Part shown: piece after piece, positions 1 through 7,076 of the stretch
Layout of the letters: every line of letters begins with the position of its first letter
How positions within the stretch are numbered: the first letter of the stretch is position 1
Origin: Spirochaetaceae bacterium bin103
GTDB lineage: Bacteria > Spirochaetota > Spirochaetia > SZUA-6 > Bin103
Direction: 5' to 3'
Assembly (NCBI GenBank): GCA_002238925.1
Contig: MPNH01000013.1
Location: 1-64,000, forward strand
Length of the DNA stretch: 64,000 bases
Notes under the pieces: model-generated
Database searches by the model: none
What the model was told of the DNA's origin: nothing
Seen by the model: only the letters and a program-made list of their open reading frames with translations
Program-made: the position numbers and the translations under genes

Positions 1-238
1 GCCCCCCCGCCGCTGCGCCGCGCGCCGCGGCAGGCCGCTCGCGTCCTTCACCCGCGGGTGCCGGTTTCGCGCCGCCCGATGCCGCCGGCTTGCCTGCCGC
101 CGCCGGTTTGGCGGTTCCGGCTGCCGCCGGTCCTGCCGGCTTTGCCGCCGCCGGCTTGTCTGTCGCCGGCTGTTGCTCGCCGCCGGCTGAATCTGGAGTC
201 TGCGGCGCGTTTGCGTTCTTCGCGTCTTCCTGGTTCAT
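1..238 (-). CDS. Ala/Pro/Lys-rich N-terminus of a protein cut by the window edge
   Basis: Only the first 79 or so residues are visible, starting at the ATG at 238. They form a low-complexity stretch of repeated AAAKPA-like units with no stop. Such linkers precede membrane-anchored redox or scaffold domains in several bacterial families. The upstream HEAT-repeat membrane protein would fit a respiratory-complex operon, but no diagnostic domain is in view. The last bases (1-45) are extremely GC-rich and may themselves be unreliable, because this window repeatedly shows corrupted GC-rich stretches. Function not assigned. Confidence 0.45.
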   Translation of the reverse strand, partial: MNQEDAKNANAPQTPDSAGGEQQPATDKPAAAKPAGPAAAGTAKPAAAGKPAASGGAKPAPAGEGRERPAAARGAAAGG

Positions 239-335
239 ACTCTCATACTCGTGAAGTTGACTCGTACGGCGATCTTCGACCGCGCGCGATCCGGCGTGCC
301 GGACCCGGCAGGTTCACCCTGCACTCTCACCTTAA

Positions 336-1280
336 TCACTTTCCCACCTGCTGTGCAATTCTCCTGACGTCCAAACTTACATCATCGCGCGCCAATTCCG
401 CGATGCGCGCCTCGAAGTCGGGGTCTCCGAACGGTGCGACCACCTCGATCACCGTCGCCATGAGCAGATTCTGGTCGCGGTCGTCCACGTTCGCGAACTG
501 CGCCAGGTGGTCGCGGTCGAGCAGGCGCAGCAGCACCGTCTTGCCGCTCAGGTCGCCGAGCCGGGCCAGCGCCAGGGCTGCATCCCAGGTTACGCCCGGC
601 TCCGGATCGTGCAGCGCCCGCGTGAGCGGCGCTACCGCGTCCGGGTTGCCCGCCAGACCCATGGCGGTTGCCGCGCCGGAGCGCACCCGCCCGGACTGGT
701 CGGCCAGGTACGGTTCCAGGACCGGCAGCACGGCGGCGTCGCCAAACATGCCGAGTGCCACCAGCAGCATGAACCGGGTGCCTTCCGACTCGTCTCCTAT
801 TGCCTCGGCGATCGGGGCAATGAACTGCTCGTTGCCGGTACGCGCCATGGCCAGCGCCAGGTATTGGCGCACCCGCGGGTCATCGTGCTCGGAAACCTCG
901 AACACGCCGACGACCTCGTCCACGAAGCGCTGCTCGTCCGGTACCCGGTCCGGGTCGGCCAGAATCTTGGACAGCTCGAACGCCGCCTGCCAGCGCTTGG
1001 TGGCGCCGCCCACCTTGACGTCGGCCACGTAGTCGTACACCGAGTGCGGTTCGTTGGTGAGGATGCGCCAGGTCACGACTAGCAGCCCGGCGAAGATGGC
1101 GATCAGGAACGGGATGATGAAGAAGGAGTGGATGATAACGCTGATGAACGAACGCTGCTCCGGCTGTTTCGATTCGCCGCCGGCGCCGCCACCGGGCGCC
1201 CCGGGACCAGTGCCGTTGGCGCCGGGCTGGTGCGGTTCGGGAATGGAGACTTCCGGCGCCTGATCCGCAGGGTCCATCAT
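336..1280 (-). CDS. Membrane-anchored HEAT-repeat protein
   Basis: 314 aa from the ATG at 1280; the open frame continues upstream but that part is non-protein-like. Residues 1-45 are Pro/Gly-rich, followed by one strong transmembrane helix (about 46-70: FISVIIHSFFIIPFLIAIFA). The rest is a run of helical repeats of the HEAT/PBS-lyase type, with units such as 'DPRVRQYLALAMARTG', 'GRVRSGAATAMGLAGN' and 'PGVTWDAALALARLGD'. HEAT proteins serve as protein-interaction scaffolds. It ends 97 bp before the Ala/Pro/Lys-rich gene on the same strand and is probably cotranscribed with it. No enzymatic motif is seen. Its role in a respiratory or envelope complex is inference only. Confidence 0.75.
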   Translation of the reverse strand: MMDPADQAPEVSIPEPHQPGANGTGPGAPGGGAGGESKQPEQRSFISVIIHSFFIIPFLIAIFAGLLVVTWRILTNEPHSVYDYVADVKVGGATKRWQAAFELSKILADPDRVPDEQRFVDEVVGVFEVSEHDDPRVRQYLALAMARTGNEQFIAPIAEAIGDESEGTRFMLLVALGMFGDAAVLPVLEPYLADQSGRVRSGAATAMGLAGNPDAVAPLTRALHDPEPGVTWDAALALARLGDLSGKTVLLRLLDRDHLAQFANVDDRDQNLLMATVIEVVAPFGDPDFEARIAELARDDVSLDVRRIAQQVGK

Positions 1281-1340
1281 GCGTAATCTACGGAAATGGC
1301 GTGCGGCCATCAACCGCCAATCGCCGCCCGCGCAACGTGC

Positions 1341-1346
1341 TACGAT
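1341..1346 (+). promoter_or_regulatory. Candidate -10 box for a leaderless nudix transcript
   Basis: TACGAT ends 8 nt before the ATG at 1355 and there is no Shine-Dalgarno sequence in between. This spacing would place transcription start at or next to the start codon. No convincing -35 is visible. Similar spacing recurs at other starts in this window. Confidence 0.35.
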
Positions 1347-1354
1347 GGGAAGCG

Positions 1355-1783
1355 ATGGAGCGGTTTCGGCTGGTGCCGGAAGTGTACCTGCTGTTGATGG
1401 ACGAGCGCGGGATCCTGCTGCTGCGCCGCTATCGGACCGGCTGGGAGGATGGCAACTACAGCGTGGTGGCTGGTCATGTCGACGGCAACGAGCCGGCGCG
1501 CTTGGCAATGGTGCGCGAGGCGCGCGAGGAGGCAGGGATCGACATCCGGCCCGATGCGCTGCTGTTGCGCCACGTCATGCACCGCCGTTCCGACCGCGAG
1601 AGCGTGGGTTTTTTCTTTGTCTGCCGCGCCTGGTCCGGCGAACCGGTTAACCGCGAGCCGCACAAGTGCGACGACCTGCGCTGGTTCCCGACCGGCGCCC
1701 TGCCGGCCAACACGGTGCCCTACGTGCGCCAGGCCATTACCTGCGCCCTGGCCGGCCGGCCCTACTCCGAGTTCGGCTGGTAG
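1355..1783 (+). CDS. Nudix hydrolase
   Basis: 142 aa. A complete Nudix box is present: GHVDGNE followed by seven residues and REAREEAGI, matching GX5EX7REUXEEXGU, so the metal-binding glutamates are intact. Family members hydrolyse nucleoside diphosphates linked to another moiety (oxidised dNTPs, ADP-sugars, dinucleotide polyphosphates), and the substrate cannot be read from this sequence. The ATG at 1355 is preferred because it lies just before the first beta-strand (RFRLVPEVYLLLMD) and just after a -10-like box. It is divergent from the HEAT gene and convergent with the deacetylase. Confidence 0.85.
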   Translation: MERFRLVPEVYLLLMDERGILLLRRYRTGWEDGNYSVVAGHVDGNEPARLAMVREAREEAGIDIRPDALLLRHVMHRRSDRESVGFFFVCRAWSGEPVNREPHKCDDLRWFPTGALPANTVPYVRQAITCALAGRPYSEFGW

Positions 1784-1797
1784 CGGATCCTCGCCGG

Positions 1798-1820
1798 CCG
1801 GCAGCGGGAGCTGCTGCCGG
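1798..1820 (+). terminator. Hairpin between convergent genes
   Basis: Perfect 8-bp stem CCGGCAGC/GCTGCCGG with a 7-nt loop, 15 nt after the nudix stop and upstream of the end of the convergent deacetylase gene. No T-run follows on either strand, so it may act as a weak bidirectional terminator or just be a chance GC-rich hairpin. The rest of the 1784-1893 gap shows nothing else. Confidence 0.35.
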
Positions 1821-1893
1821 TCTACGGCCTTCCGCCGGACGCTACCCAAGCTCACGTCGCGATCTAGGTATAGGGCGATCTGCATGCTTCGGG

Positions 1894-2949
1894 TCATCCC
1901 GTACTCGTGTGCCCTGGGCTGCCGCCGGTCGGAGTCCCGACGCACGGCAGCAGTCGATCGACAGGGTAGCGGTCCACGAGCTCGGTGAGCACGGCCGTCA
2001 CGCCGTCGGCGAGCGCCGGCAGGCTGTAGCCGCCCTCGAGCACGAACAGGTGCGGCGTCCGGGTGCGGTCCAGCTCGTCGAGCAGCAGCCGGTACAGGGC
2101 GACGAAGCCGGCGGTGGTGACGCGCATCATGCCGAGCGGGTCGCGGCGGTGGGCATCGAATCCCGCCGAGAAGATGACCAATTGCGGGGCGAACGCCCGC
2201 ATCGCCGGCAGGACGAGCCGATCGGTCGCGGCCAGGTAGTCGTTGTCGCCGCAGCCGGCGGGCAGCGGCACATTGAGGGTGTAGCCGGCGCCCGGTCCCG
2301 CGCCGCGTTCGCGCGCCGCCCCGGTACCCGGATAGAACGGGTACTGGTGCATGGAGATGTAATGAACCGCGGCGGACCGGTAGAAGATGTGCTCGGTGCC
2401 GTTGCCGTGGTGGACGTCGGGATCGAAGATCAACACCCGCTGCAGCGGCGCGAGGGCGAGACCGGGATTGGGCACGGGAAGCGCGCCGGCCACAGCGGCG
2501 GCAGCGGCGACCGCCACGTTGTTGAACAGGCAGAACCCCATGGCGCGACCGCGTTCGGCGTGATGGCCAGGTGGACGGACCGTACAAAACGCGCTGCGCG
2601 CGGTGCCGCCAAGCACCGCGGCAGATGCCTCCAGCGCGGCGCCCGCCGCGTAGCGTGCGGCGTCGACGCTGCCGGGCGACACGGCGGTGTCCGCGTCCAG
2701 GCGACGGGCGCTGCCGCGCAGCGCCAGGATCATGTCCACGTATGCGCCGTCGTGTACGCGGAGCAGTGCTTCCCGCGGCGCAGCCCGCGGTTCGCATCGG
2801 TGCACCCGGTCGGCCAGCCCGCCGCCCTCCAGCGCAGCGGTCACGGCGGCCAACCGCGCCGGGCGTTCCTGGTGCCCCGGTCCGGGATCATGGTCCAGGC
2901 AGGCGGGATGCGCGTACCAGTGCACGGCCGCACGGGGTTTGTCCGACAT
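1894..2949 (-). CDS. Class II histone deacetylase-family amidohydrolase
   Basis: 351 aa from the ATG at 2949. The zinc-dependent deacetylase signature is complete: RPPGHHAE (catalytic His pair), the DPDVHHGNGT metal-binding motif, FSAGFDAHRRDPLG with the second zinc Asp, and a C-terminal LEGGYS loop. Bacterial members act on small acetylated amines (acetylpolyamines, acetoin-utilisation-type substrates) in the cytoplasm; the specific substrate is unknown. It is monocistronic and convergent with the nudix gene. The last 20 or so residues are poorly conserved. Confidence 0.88.
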   Translation of the reverse strand: MSDKPRAAVHWYAHPACLDHDPGPGHQERPARLAAVTAALEGGGLADRVHRCEPRAAPREALLRVHDGAYVDMILALRGSARRLDADTAVSPGSVDAARYAAGAALEASAAVLGGTARSAFCTVRPPGHHAERGRAMGFCLFNNVAVAAAAAVAGALPVPNPGLALAPLQRVLIFDPDVHHGNGTEHIFYRSAAVHYISMHQYPFYPGTGAARERGAGPGAGYTLNVPLPAGCGDNDYLAATDRLVLPAMRAFAPQLVIFSAGFDAHRRDPLGMMRVTTAGFVALYRLLLDELDRTRTPHLFVLEGGYSLPALADGVTAVLTELVDRYPVDRLLPCVGTPTGGSPGHTSTG

Positions 2950-3204
2950 GCCCGCAATGGTGCACCGCCGACCAATTGATGGGCAATTCTGCTCTGCCGC
3001 CGCGCACACCGGTCCGACGCGCCGGACCGGCTCCCGACGCTCCAGTCCCGGGGGTCAGCGCGCCTCGAGCAGTACTACACCGGCGCGCTGCTGCGCCCCG
3101 GTGCGCGGTACGCCGGCCCGGTTCCGGCGACCGCTCGCTAGCCCCGCACGCCGCCGCGAATTCCGCTTGACAAACGGCCGCCGATCAGTAGGTTTACCTT
3201 ACTC
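2950..3204. other. Intergenic region upstream of the ferredoxin
   Basis: 255 bp between the divergent deacetylase and ferredoxin genes. I see no protein-like frame on either strand. The only recognisable signal is the TTGACA element near the ferredoxin start. Confidence 0.6.
3167..3194 (+). promoter_or_regulatory. Candidate sigma70-type promoter of ferredoxin
   Basis: A perfect -35 TTGACA (3167-3172) is followed after 16 nt by TAGGTT (3189-3194), a weak -10. The predicted transcript would begin only a few bases before the ATG at 3205, giving an almost leaderless mRNA. The -35 match is good; the -10 is poor. Confidence 0.4.
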
Positions 3205-3459
3205 ATGGCGTATATCATTACAGAGCCGTGCGTCGGCACCTGCGACACCTCGTGCGTCGAGGTGTGCCCGGTGGACTGCATCCACCCGGCGGAAGGTTTC
3301 GACGACCCGGCGGACAAGCAGCTTTATATCGACCCTGACGAGTGCATCGACTGCGCAGCGTGCGTTCCCGAGTGTCCGGTCGATGCGATCTACGAGGAGA
3401 GCGAAGTGCCCGACAAGTGGGCACACTTCATCGAGATCAACGCCAACTACTTCAAGTAG
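3205..3459 (+). CDS. Seven-iron-type ferredoxin
   Basis: 84 aa small soluble electron carrier. The N-terminal cluster motif has Cys at positions 9, 17 and 21 (C-x7-C-x3-CP), typical of the [3Fe-4S] site of 7Fe ferredoxins, with an extra Cys at 13. The second motif is CIDCAACVPECP, a standard [4Fe-4S] site. The start is fixed by the conserved MAYIITEPC opening. It lies 52 bp upstream of a second ferredoxin and about 1.5 kb from an FprA-type ferredoxin-NADP reductase, suggesting a shared electron-transfer role. Which redox partner it uses is inference. Confidence 0.9.
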   Translation: MAYIITEPCVGTCDTSCVEVCPVDCIHPAEGFDDPADKQLYIDPDECIDCAACVPECPVDAIYEESEVPDKWAHFIEINANYFK

Positions 3460-3511
3460 GACGGCTGCCCGGCAGCAGGGCGGCACACGGTTTCCGAGGT
3501 AACCGGACAAC

Positions 3512-3847
3512 ATGGCCAAGACGGGACAGAATTTCTACAAGTCGATTCCCGAGCTTCCCAAGGCGATGCAGACCAAGAAACGCAAGCCGAAGCTCATGGC
3601 CGTGGTGGACGAGGACAACTGTACCGGTTGCCAGGTTTGTGTGCCGTTCTGTCCGGTGGACTGTATTGCCGCGGTCGACACGGACGTGTATGACAACCGT
3701 CCCATTCCGCCGGTGCAGATCCGCTTTGACGAGTGCATTGGCTGCCAGATCTGCGCGCGCGTGTGTACCCAACTCACCTGGGACGCCATCCGCATGCTGC
3801 CGACGGCGCAATTCGAGGCGCAGTACGGCATTACGGTCGAGGGTTAG
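3512..3847 (+). CDS. 2[4Fe-4S] ferredoxin
   Basis: 111 aa. Two complete C-x2-C-x2-C-x3-C motifs, CTGCQVCVPFCP (residues about 37-48) and CIGCQICARVCT (about 76-87), predict two low-potential [4Fe-4S] clusters. A basic 30-residue N-terminal extension precedes the fold. It sits between the 7Fe ferredoxin and a four-helix membrane protein on the same strand and is likely cotranscribed with both. It could carry electrons between a membrane component and the reductase at 4923; the partner is not proven. Confidence 0.88.
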   Translation: MAKTGQNFYKSIPELPKAMQTKKRKPKLMAVVDEDNCTGCQVCVPFCPVDCIAAVDTDVYDNRPIPPVQIRFDECIGCQICARVCTQLTWDAIRMLPTAQFEAQYGITVEG

Positions 3848-3923
3848 GCTCCTGACCCAGTGGTCCGCCAGTGGCGCGGACCGCCTCCTGACAGTTCCGT
3901 AGCCGGCGGTAACGCGCACACCC

Positions 3924-4457
3924 ATGTGGTTGTTCATGTACGCGTGCTACCTGATGGCCGCGCTCACCTACGTGCTGTTCGTGCTCGCCGGCCTGCAGGG
4001 CATATTCGGGTTTCCCGTGCTCGGCGCCCCGCACCCCACCTTCTCGTTCCTGACCGCCATCATCTACTTCTTCACCCAGACGCTTATCATTTTCTTTTTC
4101 GTCGGCACCGGCACCAACATCCGCGAGTACCTGGAGGAGGCGGCGCGTGCCGATCCGAACGGGACGCCCGCGAAACTGGTGGCCCGTGCACGGCACATCC
4201 GCGGTGCGGTATCGGGGCAGGTGTACCTCAACATCCTGCTGTTCCTGGCGCAGGCGATACTTGGCGGCGCGGTGGCGGCGCGTGCCGTGCCGCGCTTCCT
4301 GCACGGCACGCTGGTGGTGGCGGCGTTTGTGCACTTTCACTACGTCATGTGGCGCGAGCACCTGGCGTTTCGCGACATGACCGCTCTGGTGGTGGAAATG
4401 ACCGGCCACGGGCGGCCCGATCACCCTGAGCGCGCGGATCCCGCCGCGGACGGCTGA
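3924..4457 (+). CDS. Four-helix integral membrane protein of unknown family
   Basis: 177 aa with four predicted membrane segments: about 4-30, 42-64, 92-112 and 121-142. Between helices 2 and 3 lies a charged cytoplasmic-type loop (NIREYLEEAARADPNG). The last helix carries His residues in FVHFHYVMWREH, which could be haem or quinone-site ligands. Its position directly downstream of two ferredoxins suggests a membrane partner for ferredoxin-linked electron transfer. I do not recognise the family, and the His-ligand idea is inference. Confidence 0.65.
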   Translation: MWLFMYACYLMAALTYVLFVLAGLQGIFGFPVLGAPHPTFSFLTAIIYFFTQTLIIFFFVGTGTNIREYLEEAARADPNGTPAKLVARARHIRGAVSGQVYLNILLFLAQAILGGAVAARAVPRFLHGTLVVAAFVHFHYVMWREHLAFRDMTALVVEMTGHGRPDHPERADPAADG

Positions 4458-4480
4458 TCCCGGCGCGCGGCGGACGGCTG

Positions 4481-4633
4481 CTACTGGAGCAGACTCCAGA
4501 AAAAGTAGACAGAGAACGCGAGTAGCCCGCCGGCGCTGACCGCCAGGATGACGATCGCCCGGGTGAAGGCGCGGCGCCCGCTGTCGAACTTCAGAATGGT
4601 ACGTGTGGTGGCCGGGTCCTGCCGTCTGGCCAT
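4481..4633 (-). CDS. Small single-pass membrane protein
   Basis: 50 aa with a basic N-terminus (MARRQDPATTRTILKFDSGR) followed by one hydrophobic helix to the C-terminus. Its ATG overlaps the stop of the upstream small gene by one base (TGATG at 4635-4631), the usual sign of translational coupling. Function unknown. Hydrophobicity and coupling support it as real. Confidence 0.5.
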   Translation of the reverse strand: MARRQDPATTRTILKFDSGRRAFTRAIVILAVSAGGLLAFSVYFFWSLLQ

Positions 4634-4797
4634 CAGCCGCTGCCCTTGCCGCCCCGGACCAGGAACCAGCCCAGCATGAACGCTCCCGCGGCAATTGCCA
4701 GGTCGCGGCCGCGCGGCACGGCCGGCAGCGTGATCACGTAGCTCACCCCAAGGTAGGCGAGTGCCGCCGCCTGCAGTATCTTGCCGGCAATCAGCAC
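4633..4797 (-). CDS. Small two-helix membrane protein
   Basis: About 54 aa from a GTG at 4797; a longer start at another in-frame GTG is possible. Two hydrophobic segments (VLIAGKILQAAALAYLGVSY and LAIAAGAFMLGWFLV) flank a short basic loop, and it ends in RGGKGSG. It is coupled by a one-base stop/start overlap to the 50-aa membrane gene downstream and divergent from the ferredoxin-NADP reductase. Family not recognised. Confidence 0.5.
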   Translation of the reverse strand: MLIAGKILQAAALAYLGVSYVITLPAVPRGRDLAIAAGAFMLGWFLVRGGKGSG

Positions 4798-4815
4798 GGG
4801 GACGTTCCCCAGCGG

Positions 4816-4843
4816 TTGACAGCCGCACACACCAACATATGAT
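4816..4843 (+). promoter_or_regulatory. Strong sigma70-type promoter of the ferredoxin-NADP reductase
   Basis: TTGACA (4816-4821, perfect), a 16-nt spacer, then TATGAT (4838-4843, five of six). Transcription would start near 4850, giving a leader of about 70 nt that contains the AGGAGA ribosome site just before the ATG at 4923. This is the best promoter match in the window. Confidence 0.65.
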
Positions 4844-4922
4844 GGAACAGTAGCGGCGATGAGCGCCCGCGGCCAGTGGCCCGGCTGGGCGCCGACACGC
4901 TTACTTCCCCTCAGGAGACAGC

Positions 4923-6293
4923 ATGAGCACCATTTCAGGGCGCCCGGCACGGGTTGCCATCGTGGGCAGTGGCCCTTCCGGATTCTACGCGGCCGACGCA
5001 CTGATCAAAGCCGATCAGGACGTGGCCATCGACATGTACGACCGCCTGCCGACCCCGTTCGGCCTGGTGCGCGGCGGCGTTGCCCCCGACCATCCCAAGA
5101 TCAAGAACGTGATCCGCATCTACGAGCGCACCGCCCGGGACGCAGCGTTCAGCTTTCTGGGCAACGTGAACGTGGGCCGCGACGTGAGCGTCGAGGAGCT
5201 GCGCGCGCATTACGACGCGTTGATCTTCACCTGCGGAGCGGAGACCGACCGCACCTTGAACATTCCCGGCATCGAGCTGGCCGGCAGCCACACCGCCACC
5301 GAATTCGTGGGCTGGTATAACGGCCACCCCGACTATCTGGACCGCTCTTTCGACCTGACGCAGGAGGTGGCGGTGGTAATCGGCCAGGGCAACGTCGCGG
5401 TGGACGTGACGCGCGTATTGGCCAAGACGGTGGACGAACTGAAGGACACCGACATCGCTGCCCACGCCCTGGACGCCCTGGCCGCGAGCCGGGTGAAGGA
5501 GGTGCACATGATCGGGCGCCGCGGGCCGGTGCAGGCGGCGTTCACCAACAAGGAGATTCGCGAGCTTGGCGAGCTCGACGACTGCGACCTGGTGTTCAAC
5601 GACCTCGGCGACTTCGACCTGAACCCGGCCAGCCAGGCGGAACTGGACGACACCGCCAACATCGGCGCCGGCCGCAACTGGAAGGTGCTCGATGAGCTGC
5701 GCGTCCTGCCGCCGGCGGGCAAAAGCCGGCGCATTGTCGTCCACTTCTTCCAGAGCCCGCGCGAGCTGGCCGGAAACGGCCGCGTGGAGTCGCTGGTGCT
5801 GGAGCGCAACCGGCTGGCCGGCGAGGCCAACGACCAGTGGGCGGAAGGCACCGGCGACACCGACAGCATGGACTGCGGGCTGTTTTTCCGTAGCGTCGGC
5901 TACCGCGGCGTGGCAATCCCGGGGGTGCCGTTCGAGGCGCGGCGCGGGGTGTTTCCCAACGAGGCGGGGCGCATCGTGGACGACGGCGCGCCGGTCACGG
6001 GCCTGTACGCCGCCGGCTGGATCAAGCGCGGACCGTCAGGCGTGATCGGCACCAACAAGCCCGACAGCGTCGAGACCGTAAAGAAGCTGCTTGAAGACCT
6101 GCCTTCGCTGCCCGGCTGTGCGACCCCGGACAGCGGGTCGATGCAGGAACTGCTGGCTTCCCGCGGCGTGCGCGTGGTCAGCTACGCCGACTGGCAGAAG
6201 ATCGACGCCGCCGAGGTGGCGCGCGGCAAGCCGAACGGCAAACCGCGCGAGAAATTCACCTCCGTAGCGGAGATGCTCGCCGTCCTGGACTGA
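4923..6293 (+). CDS. fprA: FprA-type ferredoxin-NADP(+) reductase
   Basis: 456 aa flavoenzyme of the adrenodoxin-reductase family, moving electrons between NADP(H) and ferredoxin. The FAD site is [17 protein letters not shown] (about 11-27), followed by the family block [19 protein letters not shown]. The NADP-binding core is [14 protein letters not shown]. The C-terminal FAD clamp [18 protein letters not shown] is intact. A good ribosome site (AGGAGA) precedes the ATG. Two ferredoxins 1-2 kb upstream are the obvious partners. Length matches the family. Confidence 0.92.
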   Translation: MSTISGRPARVAIVGSGPSGFYAADALIKADQDVAIDMYDRLPTPFGLVRGGVAPDHPKIKNVIRIYERTARDAAFSFLGNVNVGRDVSVEELRAHYDALIFTCGAETDRTLNIPGIELAGSHTATEFVGWYNGHPDYLDRSFDLTQEVAVVIGQGNVAVDVTRVLAKTVDELKDTDIAAHALDALAASRVKEVHMIGRRGPVQAAFTNKEIRELGELDDCDLVFNDLGDFDLNPASQAELDDTANIGAGRNWKVLDELRVLPPAGKSRRIVVHFFQSPRELAGNGRVESLVLERNRLAGEANDQWAEGTGDTDSMDCGLFFRSVGYRGVAIPGVPFEARRGVFPNEAGRIVDDGAPVTGLYAAGWIKRGPSGVIGTNKPDSVETVKKLLEDLPSLPGCATPDSGSMQELLASRGVRVVSYADWQKIDAAEVARGKPNGKPREKFTSVAEMLAVLD

Positions 6294-6312
6294 CCCGGAG
6301 CGGTCCCGGCCG

Positions 6313-6828
6313 TCAGGTGGCCAGCTCGGTGAGCAGGTCCAGTTCGGCGGCCTGAACGGCTTGGAGCAGCGCCGTCGAGCTGGTGGGGCGCCGCGCGGCG
6401 CCGGCGCACAGGTCGACGAAGGCGTATGGGTCCCAACGCTCGGCGAGCGCCCTGAGTTCCGGCGCCGGCTGGCCGCCGGCCGCGGCCACCGCGGTGGCCG
6501 CACGGCGCGCCATCTGCGCGAAGCCGGCGTGGGTACCTACCCGGTGGAACCAGTACTTGCTGTTGGGGAAGTCGCCCTCGCGGCGGTGCATGGTGCCGTG
6601 CAGCCAACTTCCGAACGCGTCGGGCAGCGCCTGCGACAGGGTGTGCGACCCATCGAGGTCGTCGTTCCACAGCAGCAGCGCGCTTGCGACCGCCGCCGGC
6701 AGGTTCGCCGCGGCGATGCGCCGGCTCAGGTCGCGGCTCCACGGGGCGGTCGGACACAGCGGCGGCAGCGGCTGCCGGGCGCGCAGTTCGGCGCTGATCT
6801 CCTGCACCAGGGGCTGGGATTCGGTCAT
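6313..6828 (-). CDS. Conserved protein of unknown function (HGTMHRRE family)
   Basis: 171 aa, cytoplasmic. Its conserved core reads GSWLHGTMHRREGDFPNSKY followed by WFHRVG, a His/Arg-rich signature I recall from uncharacterised proteins of several phyla. A Trp/Asp-rich segment (LLLWNDDLDGSHTLSQ) precedes it. It is the last gene of a three-gene unit with a 4-bp overlap (6825-6828) with the [2Fe-2S] protein, so it may act in the same Fe-S or redox process. No catalytic assignment can be made. Confidence 0.7.
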   Translation of the reverse strand: MTESQPLVQEISAELRARQPLPPLCPTAPWSRDLSRRIAAANLPAAVASALLLWNDDLDGSHTLSQALPDAFGSWLHGTMHRREGDFPNSKYWFHRVGTHAGFAQMARRAATAVAAAGGQPAPELRALAERWDPYAFVDLCAGAARRPTSSTALLQAVQAAELDLLTELAT

Positions 6829-7076
6829 CGTGACACTTCCATTCCCAACGGCAGAGCCGGCAGGGCATTCACCAGGTCGCGCAGCCGGTTCGGGGTCATG
6901 TCAATGTGCACGGCACCATTCAGCATCAGGTTGGGACCTTCCTCGCAGTGGCCGAGGCAGCCGCAACGCTCCACCATCACGTCGTCACGCGGACGGTCTT
7001 CCGTCTCCGCCAGCAGGTCGTTCGAGAAGTTGACGCCGCAGGTGGGGCCGACGCAGATGCGCAGGCTGTGGTTCAT
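6825..7076 (-). CDS. Thioredoxin-like [2Fe-2S] ferredoxin
   Basis: 83 aa. The four cluster cysteines sit in the NuoE/thioredoxin-like ferredoxin pattern: CVGPTC near the N-terminus (C8, C13) and CGCLGHCEEGPNLMLNG in the middle. It starts within the last 4 bp of the Mrp-type gene and ends within the first 4 bp of the 171-aa gene, so all three are translationally coupled. The context suggests electron supply or cluster handling alongside the Mrp-type Fe-S carrier. Confidence 0.85.
   Translation of the reverse strand: MNHSLRICVGPTCGVNFSNDLLAETEDRPRDDVMVERCGCLGHCEEGPNLMLNGAVHIDMTPNRLRDLVNALPALPLGMEVSR

Noticed and set aside
1-238. The AAAKPA repeats as a tandem repeat or CRISPR-like array
   Set aside because: The repetition is at the level of amino acids with varied codons and unequal units; it is a low-complexity protein linker.
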